NCBI GenBank assembly: GCA_036937835.1
Contig: CM072863.1
Span: forward strand, 7,216,501 to 7,280,500
Source: Pampus argenteus
Lineage: Eukaryota; Chordata; Actinopteri; Scombriformes; Stromateidae
Length of the DNA: 64,000 bases
Direction of reading: 5' to 3'
The notes beneath the pieces are model-generated. The model saw only the letters and a list, made by a program, of their open reading frames with translations, searched no databases and was not told the DNA's origin. Positions 1 to 33,000 of the stretch are shown here, piece after piece. How positions within the stretch are numbered: the stretch's first letter is position 1; each line of letters begins with the position of its first letter. Both the position numbers and the translations under genes were made by a program.

Positions 1-638
1 CATCAACTGTAGAAAAATCAGAGTACTCCACTTACTTTTTTTTACACTTTACCACCTGGGTGACCAAGACGAAAAAACAAATAAACATGGAACACAGATC
101 TTTGTACGCACTGTCATGTACTATATGTTGTGAATCTAAAGGTAAACATGCAAGAAAATTGCATTTTCTATTTAATTTACGTCAAAATACAAGGCTCTGA
201 AAGGTTTTGAGACAATGCTACTTAAATCCAACTACACTTACTTGCAGCTTTACTGTACTATAGTAAAGAAAATGTATCAGTCAAGTTTGTTACCACAGGC
301 ATTGGATCTGGACAGCCCCATCCAAGTAGAAAACAATACTTTCCACTTTATTAGTATATTAACATTTACTTTAAACAACTAGTACCACTGACAGGGTGAT
401 AGGGTACTATTCAAATGCAACTGTACTTTACTGAAAAGATAGGAGAACTCATACAATTCACCATGAAAACTCATAGAAAACATATCATAGGTTTAATTTT
501 AAGATATAATAAAGAAAATGACATCAATTATTATCTAAACATTATGAAATAACAATGATCTTATTTAGCATTTACTGCACTCAAACTAGAGACTTCAGAG
601 TTTTCTGTGCAAAACCAACCTTGCTATCTGTCACTCAC

Positions 639-2903
639 CCGTTTCACTATGGCAAGAGGTTCAGGCCGTGGACTTGGAGGCAGCCTGTCAGGTTTTGGCT
701 GAGGTGACGCCACAGATGACGAACTGTTGGCTCTAAAATCACCGCTGCCACTCGCAGCTTTTTTTCTTGACTTGGCAGTTTTTCTGACCAACAAAAACAA
801 TAACAAACAACAAAACAAAAACTTAGAAAAGATTAATGATTCTATTTGATGCTCACTGTGGCAGAGGAGTGACAAAAAGGGGGATAGAAATGAATAGATA
901 GAAATAGATTACAGTTGAAATAAATATAAAAAGACAAAGTTAAAAAGCCATTGTCACCTACTCTTTTGTGGCCTCAAGGAACATTGCAATTTGTCGTTTG
1001 ATGTATGGCTGCCGCAGGATAAGTTTCACATCCGGCCTGTCTTCAGGTCTCTTACACAGCATGCTCTTAATCAGATCTCCCAGTTGGGGGTTATACCTAC
1101 TGGGCATCTGTGGCAGCTGATAAAAAAAAAGATGAAAATGTTGTGAATCACTGTGAGATAACTTTTCCATAATATTTCTAAAGTTGAAAAAAAAAAAAGT
1201 GAAAAAAATGAGAATCAATTATTAAAATCCTGATTAAGATGACTTGTGTCACCCATCATTTCCACATCTATTACTTGCGAGGCTATTTTCAAACTCAGTG
1301 CTTGGGGCTTAAAAAATTCCCAGAACCTTTCTGACACACTCACAATAACCAACTAACATCAAACTCAGAGAACTAACTGAATTATACATGCGTTTCCTGG
1401 AAAAGTTGTCTATACATTACACAAATGTAAAAATATTAAACCCACCTTTCCTTCTACAATGCGATAGACCAGTGAATTCATATCCTTGGCATTAAAGGCA
1501 TGCTTAAGTGTGGACATTTCATACACACAGCAACCCAGAGCCCATACGTCTGACTAGAAAAAAAAAAAGAATACATACAATGTAAAGCAGTTTCCAACCA
1601 GAAATAAACTACAGTAAGAGCAGACGTCCTAAATACCTTGTGGTTATAGGGTTTATTAGAGAAAAGCTCTGGACTCATGTAGTAAGGTGTCCCTATAAGT
1701 GTGCTGGCCATATCATTCTGGTTCTCCAATACTCGTGCGATGCCAAGGTCCCCAACTTTGATGATGTTGGTCTTTGTCAGGAAGATATTCTGTGTTTTAA
1801 GGTCCCGGTGAAGAATGTTCCTCTCATGCAGGTACTGGAAACCAGCATCACAACAGTGCAGTGACTTTACACGTATACCTCATGTATTTGTACTCATGGA
1901 AAGAACTATGATTGACATCTAATCTTGAAACATACCTGGAGCGCCATGGCAATCTGAACAAACCACTCCACCACCTGCCTCTCGGGTAAGAGTTCCCCCT
2001 TTTGCTGCTTGAGTTTGTGATAGAGGTCGCCACCTTCACAGAAACCCATCACAATGTACAGCTGGCAGTCGTCTCCTTCCCAAGACTCCCTGTATGTCAC
2101 AATGTTGGGATGTCGCAGCTGGGACAGAAGCTGCGCCTCCTGCTCGGCAGCTCGCCGCTCCCGCTTGGAGGAGGTGGTTAAATTCAACTTTTTTATTACA
2201 TACTGGGAAAAGACAACAAGTTAGAATTAGGCACTGTATTTGTCAATCAATATTTGTTAGTACAAACAAATTCAGAACCCAAAAAAACATAACTGGCAAT
2301 AAACTGGACTGTGCAAGTTAACACTGGTTGATTGTTGTAAACCAGTGATTCATGAATGGGCACAGATTAGACAACTAAAAGATGTCAAAGGAAGAATATT
2401 TTTGTTTTATAGCTGAATTTCAAAGTAAGTTTCTTTTCAAGGGGAGATGATAGTGATAATATCTAGTAGAGTTGATTAAAATACTCTTCATGCTCTCTCA
2501 ACCCCTTCAGGCTCTTTACTGAACTACTATCTACTGCAATTAACAACAACAACAACATTATACTAACATAATAGCGTTACGTTAACATTACACACCCACG
2601 TATTATACTCGTTAACATAATTTAGTTTCCTCCATAAATCTCAACTATAATGTAGAAGAGCGTAAACAAATTAGCCTACTTTAGCTAACTTTACGCTAGC
2701 TGTAACTTAATGGGGTATTTGTCCGGTTTCAACCATTAACATTTATGGTTAAAACATAGAAACAGTTGATGGCTGTGTGTGTGTATATATATATATACAT
2801 ATTGTTCGTTTCTCACCTGTTTTCGGTCGGTTTTGTTTTTCACCAAGTTCACCTCACCATAGCTCCCTTTCCCAACGACCCTGATGAAAATATAATTATT
2901 CAT
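639..2903 (-). CDS. nek4: NIMA-related serine/threonine kinase Nek4 (5' part, runs off left edge)
   Basis: Coding exons (minus strand, high to low): 2903-2817, 2202-1936, 1834-1637, 1553-1446, 1116-962, 783-639; all introns are GT-AG and all phases agree, giving 320 residues. The kinase domain starts at once: glycine loop GKGSYG (11-16), VIKK with the ATP lysine at 33, HRDLK (127-131), the NIMA-type DLG variant (147-149), and GTPYYMSPE (166-174). The domain ends near 270 at IKRQIAMFLEATK, followed by a basic and then Ser/Pro-rich tail segment. Wording through the domain, such as ERRAAEQEAQLLSQL and VMGFCEGGDLY, is almost that of human NEK4 as I recall it. NEK4 is known from checkpoint, microtubule and primary-cilium work. 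The C-terminal regulatory region lies outside the window. The N-terminus is a little shorter than in human. The exon 6 donor (GTGAGT) shows the gene continues leftward; 1-638 is intron with nothing else visible. Confidence 0.93.
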
Positions 2904-2923
2904 CACTCTTCAAGCCTCTTCAT
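2903..2923 (-). other. Six-codon upstream ORF overlapping the nek4 start codon
   Basis: On the minus strand an ATG at 2923-2921 opens a six-codon frame (MKRLEE) whose TGA (2905-2903) shares its A with the nek4 ATG (2903-2901), giving the string TGATG. If transcription begins upstream, as expected since the start codon otherwise opens the exon, ribosomes would stop exactly at the main start, a layout suited to reinitiation or leaky scanning. The 5' end of the mRNA is not visible, so inclusion in the transcript is inferred. Confidence 0.5.
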
Positions 2924-3203
2924 AGCGCGTCCTGAAAACGCTGACGTTACACGACACCAGCGGCGAGTTTAACTGCGTTATTTCGACCCATAACTCTAAC
3001 TGCGAAGACAACATATAAATAAGACATCTGTTTGGAAAACTTCATGCTAGGTCAGCGTCAGCCAGCGCAGCGATGGGATTTTGAAAACGCAGGAAATCAG
3101 TAGCAGTCGATAGTTTTTCGTCACTAGGCAACTGGCAGCTCTCAATCCGCCAAAGATGGTGAGAAGGTCCAAGTGGACCTAAACACGGCTCCGTTTACTG
3201 CGC

Positions 3204-3218
3204 AGCGCCATCTAGTGC
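3204..3218 (-). promoter_or_regulatory. CTCF-like binding site in the nek4/camk1 intergenic region
   Basis: The minus strand reads GCACTAGATGGCGCT, matching 14 of 15 positions of the vertebrate CTCF core CCASYAGRKGGCRSY (recalled consensus). It lies about 300 bases upstream of the nek4 start and about 0.9 kb before the probable camk1 first exon. A weaker plus-strand match (13 of 15) is at 3611-3625. Position between two divergent genes fits an insulator or promoter-tethering role, but binding is not shown. Confidence 0.5.
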
Positions 3219-3225
3219 CCGGAGA

Positions 3226-4040
3226 CACACATATGAACCGTTTTACTCATTCATTATGGCAGTATAGTGCAAAAGTTTTAGACTCTAAAATTAAAGTCCG
3301 ATTGCTTTCAAAAGTAATACCATGAATAGTTTAGTTATTTATCAATTAACTTTATACTAAGTTCAGTAAACAGAAAAAAAGATTTCCTCAGTACACCTGC
3401 ACTAATATAGTCTAATATAGTCTAATATGCCACTTTTAAAGTGCATTGACTGACTTCACTTTAACTGCTGCTCAATGCCCCTGGCTGTGTTTATTAGGCT
3501 ACTACAATGAATTTAATTTTAACGCAGGTTATTGATGTACACCTGTCATATCTGAGTACTACATTAGTGGAGAGATGAGCTTGGCCTTCCTTGGTTGGGG
3601 GTGATGTAATCCACTAGGTGGAGCACTACATCGCCACAAGATGCATAAATTCAATTACACGCAGAAGTAAGTTGTGTTGCCTTTATTTTATATAAGCTCC
3701 ATTTGCGACAATGTCACGAATGAAAGTAGTGAAGAAGATCAAATACATTTTTGATCACTTTTATCAAACTACTTTTACAAGTTCATTTAACTAATTTCTG
3801 TTTAGATGTACATTAGCAACTTCTCTCAGTAAGACATCTTGATAGCCTGCTAAGTGATGTAGTTCAGAGTTTGGGAGACAATTACAGCAGCTTGACGACA
3901 CCACCACATCTGTTATTACACGCTACTATCTCCACAAATATCACCAAGTACATGATAATCATCCTCACCATCACCCACACCAATTCACCTTTAAACATTT
4001 TATTCCCAGTGCACCCGGCAGGAGTCACGGGTGGAGAGTG
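3226..4040. other. Intergenic DNA between nek4 and camk1
   Basis: AT-rich spacer with no coding frame that shows conservation or splice signals. A short direct repeat of the string TCTAATATAG occurs near 3411-3430. Apart from the weak CTCF-like match at 3611-3625 I see nothing in it. Confidence 0.5.
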
Positions 4041-4044
4041 GCGG

Positions 4045-4121
4045 CCAATAGAGTGGCAGAACTGTTTACCTGTGCGGCACAACTCGGCCTGTGATTGGTC
4101 CGTTTCGCCGCGGTGACGTCA
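4045..4121 (+). promoter_or_regulatory. camk1 core promoter: two CCAAT boxes and a palindromic CRE
   Basis: CCAAT on the plus strand at 4045-4049, an inverted CCAAT (ATTGG) at 4094-4098, and the full cAMP response element TGACGTCA at 4114-4121 lie within 80 bases in GC-rich, CpG-containing sequence. They sit just upstream of the likely first exon. There is no TATA box at a fitting distance, so this looks like a CCAAT/CRE promoter with dispersed starts. Confidence 0.6.
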
Positions 4122-4129
4122 GGAGGAGC

Positions 4130-4230
4130 GTCTGCCAAGTACAGATTCAGTCAGTGGGAGCGCACCGAGGCGGAGGGACACACGGACACTGGACGCGCGG
4201 GTGTTGGACGTTTCAGTGCAGTTAAATTGC
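4130..4230 (+). other. camk1: Probable non-coding first exon of camk1
   Basis: GC-rich sequence just downstream of the CRE ends in TTGCAG followed by GTAGGAG, a good donor at 4231. No coding sequence matching the kinase N-terminus occurs before 9254, and the exon holding that ATG begins at an acceptor (9226 or 9237), so a separate 5' UTR exon is needed. The start near 4130 is estimated from the promoter elements only. Confidence 0.5.
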
Positions 4231-5572
4231 AGGTAGGAGCGACTGCTGCGATATTTTCATCCCTTAAACTTCTCATACTTCCTCAAAGGCCAGATAGATG
4301 TGAGGGTTTGTGGGGTTTTTTGTTTTGTTTTGTTTTTTTGGAGACAACATCCATTAACGTTAGCGAACAAGCGCATACACATAGACTCATCGGTGTTGTG
4401 ACTTTTTTGTTTGGAGCTTGAAGGATCAGTATTATAACTCTTTGGAGGAAGATTGAATTACTTTAAAACGGTGGCGGGGTTCGCCTGCTGCTGCTGAAGT
4501 TAACAACAGCTGTCAAGACGATGTATGCAGATGTAGCTGCTCTCATTAAAATAACCTCTATGATGTGTAACTGAGGCTGTAGTTTCACACATCAGATACC
4601 GACATGGCACATGTAGGAGAGACCTCAAGCGATGATATTAACCCTTAAAGCAAGTAAACATGGCTTGATTACATATTATTTTCTACTTCATTTCTTCCTT
4701 TGAGTATTTTTTTTTAGTATTTTTGCTCTTCGTCTTTTTTTCATCTCTCAACTTTCACGCACACATTTCAGTTACTTTGTTACCTCCTGTCCCTCTGGGA
4801 TCTTGCAAGCAGAGGCCTTCTTATCAATTTAATAAGATCACTTTGAAAGGAGATTTGTTGTGCGTCATTGACACCGCTGGCCCATCGGACCTATCAGACT
4901 GTTGTCAGTAAATCTTTGTGTGGCTGCAAGTCTGCCATTGGGTGTAGTTTTTTAATGGAGAGGGAAGCATGCAGTTTGCAGGTAGACAGCCTGTGTTCAT
5001 ACTTTTAAACATGTTCCATTTCTGGCCTCTAAAGCAGTGATTGGGACACTTGCCCAGGACCTGGGATCCTGTGAATGTGAACAGAGATTTGTTCCCGAGA
5101 TACCCCCAGAGAAACAATACAGCCATTTAAGATAAACAATAACAAATACAGAGAGTTATAAACATGATTACTCCCCTTAAAATACATTATATGAAATGTG
5201 ATTCATCTTCAGGGAGGGTCCTGCCTTCCGCAGTTCCCAAAGCATTAAAAGTCCTGAAGAGAAGAAGTAAAACCACTTGAACAATTAGACTTCCAGTGTG
5301 AAATGAGTCTGCTTCAACAGGTATGCAGTCCTGTTAGGTTTTCGTTTATAACTTGGCAGCAGAATCTCTCAAGACTTGGAGATGTGAGGCCATAGATCGT
5401 CTGCTGAGATAAGAAATAATGGCTATAAAGCTGAGCCAAAATCAATATTTGTAAATGTTTGAAGACAAAAGAGAATCCGCTCGTAAGTGTGCCGGACCAC
5501 AAGCTACCCATTTTAGGGAAAACAAGTGGATTTGTTGACAAATTTGTTCAAGAGCTCAGTTTGGTACGTTTA

Positions 5573-5617
<45 letters not shown>

Positions 5618-8600
5618 ATGCAAGTGTTTCCACTAAAGCACCGTAACTACATGTTATTTGTCATGTTTAACTGTGGTTGTATATATATATGTGTGTGTGT
5701 GTGTGTTTCTTATGTCCACTGCTCATCACAGGAATGGGGAACCAGTGAGTACAGCAACTCTCTCTGTGTATACTTTTTTAAACAAGGGTGAATGTTGCAT
5801 GTCACATAGTACTTAGGGAATGTGGTTATGCTATTGTGCATCTCCCTCTCTCAAGCCTCTATTCAGTCCTTTTGCTTGTTGGGTTTTGATCAGCGCACCT
5901 TCACCCACTGACTAAAAGTCATGTGATCAGTGGACATGGATGGGGCTGTTTGCGGCCCTCTACATGCTCATACGATACCTGCATGTATCTCCTCTTCTCT
6001 CCCACATTTTAAAAACTTGATTCAATCTGCCCCTGCGTGTCTTAAACTTGAACTTTATTTTAAGGATTTGCCTGTTAAATAAATGGACCCCCTTGCTCTT
6101 TTTTTTAAACTTATCCTTAAAGCCCCAAAGTCTATCCAGTGTTGTTTGAAATGTGATATGAAGTGGCCTAATGTATGAAACATATGTTTGCACCACTGAC
6201 GTTGTTATGAAGGAGATTTCGGTGTATGTTGGTATTTTCCGGGTTCAGGTATCTGTAGATTTCCCAAATAAACACATCATTTTCAAGCAAGGGTTGATGC
6301 ATTCATATACTTTTTCAGATTACTTTGATGTTTAAATGACTTTGATGTTCAGCATCTCCCATTCTCAGTGCATGAATTAACATGAATCTCCATGAATCTC
6401 CATATGAGCAAGGTGATATGCTACAAACGAGCAGTATGCGAGAGGTTTCACTGGCTTCAGTTTCCTCAAAACCGTCTTGTGCTGTTGGCAGTTTTGTCAC
6501 TTTAAAGACTACTAGTTTATTATCCTTTTAATACCTCTATCAATCAGTTTGTCTACAAACCTTCAAAAGAAAAAAAAACAAGGTTTAAAGACATAGTTTA
6601 CCAACGTAATGTTTTTTGTGGTGTATTGGTGGCTTAGTGGTTATGAAAAATACCATATGTTGAAAGTGCAACTTCCCTAGTTTGATTCAGGTTGTGGACC
6701 TTTGTTGTTGACCTCTCTGTAATTACCTTTTTTTTTTTTTTTTTTTGCACATTTCCTCTCTCTCTACTGTCTACTATGAATACAGGCTTAAATGCTAAAC
6801 ATTTGTATGACTAGCATATTGATTACATAAATATGAAATAGAGCCAATATTCACATTTAGAGAGTCTGTAACCAAGCAAATGATTGGTAAATTATTAATA
6901 CATTCTTTAAATTGTCATTGATTAATTTAGGAAGCCTAAAGAAAAGAATACAAAACTCTATAAATGCCTAAATAAATTCCATCATGCCAGAAAATTCCCC
7001 ATCCTTCACAAAGAAGCTGTCATTGTATTATTTTGTTGTTGTTTTCTAAAAAAAAACAAAAAAACAAGCTCTGTAATGGATCCTCAATATCCAGAGAAAG
7101 AGAATGGTGTCAAGTTGAAGATGTACTAGGACTAGAGTTACAGTCTGCTATGTATTGTTTGTTTTTTACCCTACTGTAGTGATAGGGCTTGAGGAGCTCT
7201 AATACATGCGAACCAGTTACATGCCAGTAACTGGACTTCCTCTTCCTGCTTCCTCTAAGCATTCAACTTTGCATTCTTTGCTTGTTCAGTTACCTAATTT
7301 AACGATACTTCCTTATACTTCAATTTCTTTAAATGGCCATGCAAAGTGCAGTGGAGGAAGTGGGCATAGATTGACTCATATATTTAAATGTTTAACTGTA
7401 AGCTTTGTTCATGGTAATTTGGTTATAATGTTCAGTAAGTTTTCATCGCATGCACACGTCAAAAAATACTTCCAGTCATGAACTGAAAATGTGCTCTGCG
7501 CATACCGAAACACCCTAACAGTCTGTGAATTAATCCTCCTCCTCTTTACTCACGTGGAAGCATAATTAATGACTGCTGCTGTATAGTATACCTGAACACG
7601 CTATATCATTTTACATCACTTCTTGTTTGTGATGTGTTTGCTCCTTTTAATCCATATCCAATAACCACACGCCGGATTCTTTAATAGCATACTGCATCCA
7701 GCCACCGAAGTGACCAGAATGATTTTCACCTTAGCTGCCACCTGCTATTAAACACCGAAGCAATTTGGACTCTCGGATATCATAGCAGCCCCTTAAGGTT
7801 TCCATGGCGACATGTATGTAGCTGGTTTCTGACATCAGTGAAAGCAGTGAGAGAGCCAACACGTGTGTGTGTGTGTGTGTGTGTGAAAGAAAATCTATGA
7901 ATCTATGCTAGTGTGTGCATGTGTGCAATGCAGCCAGAAGAGGCCATGTCCTTTATAACATTTATTCTGAGATAACAACAGCGTTAAGCCCGCCTGTGTT
8001 TATCGCTTAATACCACTCATACACACACACACACACACACACACAATTCAGCATTTAAACGAGTTGACTCTGAAGTAATTAGGATATGATTAACTGCGCT
8101 CTCCTATAGTCTTCAACAAAATAGCACTTGTACAATCCAGAACAATATGTTACATCATCTTGCATAGACAGGCTGTGAAGTTGCCAGGCAGGCAGCAGGA
8201 ACAGAGGAGGAGTGAGGCATGCTGATATGAACAGGGCTATTTTAGTCTGCGAGGTCTTGAGTTATAGTCACTTTCTGGGTTTAGATGTTGATAACTGTGA
8301 CAGCAGGGTCGTCTGCGGTCACGCCCACTGTTGAGTGTACGACAAGGGCAAACATCTGAATGTTAACTTCTCCAGAGAAATATGAACAACTGAGATAATA
8401 TTGTTCGTGTGGTTTAACTCTAAGGATACCTTATTAAAAATACCTGTATGTGAACTACGGTATACTTGATGTACAGCAACAATAGGTTTGCTTGAGTAAA
8501 ACTAATAGTTTACTTATTAACGTAGTAAATATCCACTGTGACGTTTAGCCATCTCTGCCATAAATTCCACTCTCGTCATAAAGATACTTGACTGCAGTCC

Positions 8601-9225
8601 ATAACTTTTTGTAACATGTCCTGAATAAAGAAAATAAGTCATTTCGACAGCTATGGTGAATTTTCAAAGTAACCACATCATTACAGTGACCGCTGACGCC
8701 GAAACGCAGCCACCGTTGCAGTTGCAGTAACATTAATGACCCAGTACTTTCCTGTGACCCATGATTCAGGCAGATGGATGAAATGCAGTTGAATGCTGTG
8801 TTCACTATCTTGTGATATATGATATGGCTTGTATGTAAACTTGGTATAACAAAGGAAGCAGGATTTTCTGCACCCTTAGCCACCTGAGACACATCTAATT
8901 GCCTGTGTAACAGACCACATTTTGCTACACAATAACACAGTAACTGGTACGATTTACAAATAAGCCTTCGTTGTTTTATAATATAGGATATGTCAGATGT
9001 TTTCAGATGTGCCAGACATCATGAATTGCGTACTATTAGTGTGTCACTGCAGGTGGCAAACCCCTGCAAGAATTTAATTGAGTTATAAAAATCTGAATGA
9101 TTTTATAAACTGACATTAAATATTTTATTCACTTCATGTGGGGGATGGGAACAGTCAAACTGTGGGTATTAATGAGCATTTCCTCCTTGTCCTCATTTCT
9201 TTTCTTTTTTTTCTCCCCTCACTAG
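4231..9225 (+). other. camk1 intron 1
   Basis: About 5 kb of intron. It holds (GT)n repeats at 5575-5615 and 7862-7884, an (AC)n run near 8023-8044, a T homopolymer near 6728-6745, and no conserved coding frame. Two tandem acceptors follow: a polypyrimidine tract with CTAG at 9222-9225 and a second CAG at 9234-9236. Both lie in 5' UTR, so choice between them does not change the protein. Confidence 0.55.
5575..5615. repeat. (TG)n microsatellite
   Basis: Uninterrupted TG dinucleotide run of about 40 bases in camk1 intron 1. Confidence 0.9.
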
Positions 9226-9253
9226 TATTGTTTCAGACCGTAACAACAAGAAG

Positions 9254-29955
<20,702 letters not shown>

Positions 29956-32900
29956 TCCCTACACCTTCTTCACTTACCTGTCTAATCAATCCCAGTGACT
30001 TTCCAATTTTAACCCCCTCGGTGGAACCGGAGGCACCATCTCCCCCTTATATGGTTAGGAATACAGCGTCATTCCAACCTCTCGCCTGCAGGGGGAGCAA
30101 GCCTGTCCAGCCTGAGAAGGAAGAAATGAAATGAAATGAAATGAAATGAAAAGGAGAAGGGGGGAGAATTGATTATGATGATGATGTTGATGTTGATGAT
30201 AATGATGATGCACCAGAGCAGATCTATTTTACAGACTGGTAATTTGGGAAAAAGTTGAAATGGTGAGAGGATGCAAAGGAAGGAGAGGAAGATAACCTCC
30301 TCTATCAGCGTGTCGGGGGTGTTTGTTTTTTTGGCCAGAGCAGGACAGAGCTTGTTGGACACTGTTTTTACTCATGATTTTTGACTCAACCTGTGTCTTT
30401 GTTTGTTATCGTTTTATATATTTTTGTGTTGTCTTTTTAAACCTCCTACTGTTAGACTTTGGAGTAAATCCAAAAACAATATCTGCATGATCAGGAGAGA
30501 ATTTCCCCATGCATGTTCATCTTTAAAAAATACCCCGTTGCAGTGATGCAGCAACACCTTGCAAATGATGGAGTGTCGTGTACAAAGTCCATCAAAGGCA
30601 GAAAGGCAAAGAGAATTTTGACATTTTGCAGTATTTTAACTGAAATTGAAATCTTGTAGTTTAACAGTTCTGCTGCAAAGTGATCACAAATCTGCATTCA
30701 CTGTCTTTAAGTTGTGCTTTTAGACAATCAGTGACTGAATAGTTTATGCAATGAAAACTCCGTCTTTCTACTATGTAGCCTTTTATGTGATGATAGTGTT
30801 TCCATGCAGTGGTAAAGCTTTTTTTTTTTTTAAAGGAAAAGGCTTCCCCCTTTTTCAACCCCAAACCTCTTTAACCACTCAAGCACAGGGATATATCTTT
30901 GTCTAAGGTGCCTTTAGGATATACAGTATGATGGGTTTATTTCAGGGGGAGCTTCTGAAACGTTTTGTCTCTTTCTGCACAGTTTATGCAGAACTGACTC
31001 TTTTCTGTAACTTCATATTTTGTATGTACCATATTTACAGCTTTAAAACAGTTTTATGCTTTTTGTCTCAAAGTTAACTACTGTAATCTCAGAGGGGAGA
31101 CCTGCATACATACTGTCATAGTGGTCAAGCTGTGTATTGTTTTCATTTAGACGGATTTAATATTACAATATCAAACACAAACTAATGAAATAAAAATAAT
31201 TCAGAAGAAGCATTGATCAGTGTGCTCAACCTTCCTGAAGGTTGTGTGGATGCAAAAAAAAAAAAAACAACAAAATTTGATATGCATCTGTCACCATGTA
31301 CTGTAATCGTACCATCATCTTTTTCTTCTTACATTCTTTAACAGGCACATGCAGCCTGTTTAGAATAATAATAATCTAGATTAAAGAATGTAAATATGCA
31401 TCAGATTGAGATTGACTCATTCATCATCTTGACTTTTTCTTTTTTTGTCATTTGTCATTTATTCAGCTGTCTTTAAAAACACACATAGAGAACACGAAGC
31501 TGCGTTGGTTATTTTACTGACTTTTATAAAAAAAAATTTAAAAAAGTACAAGTACAGTATAAGTGACGCTCATGATCTTCATCCATCCTTTGATCACTCA
31601 ATTTTGAAACAATCCGTTTCTCTCTTAAGACATTCAAACTCTGCTATAAAAGCATAGACTATTGGTACTGACATGATGTTTGCATGACGTAGCTTGACAT
31701 TTGTGAATCCCATGATTAACGATGAATAGCGTGTACACTACATGTGATAATGTTGCCATCAGATGAGTGCTGGTAAAAAGCTTCGAGTTTCGTTTAAAAT
31801 CTTCTTCAAAGTTTTTTTTTTTTTTTTTTTTTCATGCTGAGGAGTAATTAAAAAAGCATATTTTCTACAGGTTAGAGCTGGTTCAATGTACTGCTTGAAA
31901 AAAAAGTATTTCTGAGCTTCATTCTGCATTTCTATTGGGTAGGTGTGGTAGTGTATTTGGACAGTAATGTGACTCCGGACTGTAAAGCGTAGTTTTAAAG
32001 AGTAATTATTTTTAAAGGGGATTTCAGTGTAAAATGTTTTTGTATCTTATGAATTATGTTGACAGAGGAACATCCAAACAGGCGCAGCAAGTACTTGTAA
32101 GTAGTACCTGTACTTTGCCATCTGATGCACTGAAGTACTCAACTTAAAATGGTAACCAGAAATTTTAAAAGCTATTTGAAGGCAAAAAGAGAGAAAAAAG
32201 GGGGTTTATTAAAAAAAAAAATTACTACAGTGTATTCTCATTAGAGGGCACTGTGTGAGGATTGAGCCAACTAAAACTAACAAAAACAAAAAAAGGCGGG
32301 TGTCTGGAAAGGGAAACCTACAGATTTTTTACATCCAATCGCAAGTGATGATGAAATACATCAACATGTAGTATCCCATTACCTCACTGCTCAACCAGTG
32401 TGGTAGGAAAATAGCAGGGGTGATATTTAAAGAACAGTCTTGCCCTCAATGGTGCTTTACTACAGGGTGTTTTAATTAATCATTTCTGCTTTCCTACTGG
32501 TCATTACTTACTACATCTTTTTCATTAAAATGATCATTTCATTCATGGGGTTTTGTGTGTGCGAGGGTTATAACCTTTAGTTTCAGTCTTTGATATTTGT
32601 CATTAACGGTTTCTAAAGAATGACCCGTGTGCTGTAAGATTTGTTGTGCAAATGAGTGTTTGTACCATGAATATGTTGCCTTTTTATAAATACTTTGTTG
32701 TTTTTTTTTGGGGGGGGGTACAGTACTTAGTGTGTAAACAGATGTAATTCATCAAAGTAACTACTGCCAGTGACTTGTGCTTTGAACAGATTTGTAAGTG
32801 AAACAAACATTAAAATTCCCTGTCTATGCATTATGCATCTGTTTGAGTCCATTTAAAAAAAAAAAAAGACTTGTTTTATGTCATGCACACATTACATACA

Positions 32901-33000
32901 ATACACTGACAGTATATCTGGTGCAACATGTTTTGAACCGCCACTCTCCTTTCTCAGAAAACAAAAACCTGAAAAAAAAAAAGTTAGAATAAAGTACAGT
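29956..33000 (+). other. camk1: camk1 3' untranslated region with two candidate poly(A) signals
   Basis: After the TGA the sequence is non-coding, with long A and T runs. AATAAA occurs at 31189-31194 in good context, which would give a 3' UTR of about 1.25 kb. A second AATAAA at 32988-32993 could end a longer form of about 3.05 kb. A pentanucleotide (GAAAT)n repeat lies at 30123-30151 and a run of ATG/TTG-type trinucleotides at about 30174-30210. The true end needs transcript data. Confidence 0.5.
30123..30151 (+). repeat. (GAAAT)n pentanucleotide repeat in the camk1 3' UTR
   Basis: About five to six copies of GAAAT in tandem, followed by purine-rich sequence. It lies about 170 bases after the stop codon. 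Confidence 0.85.
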
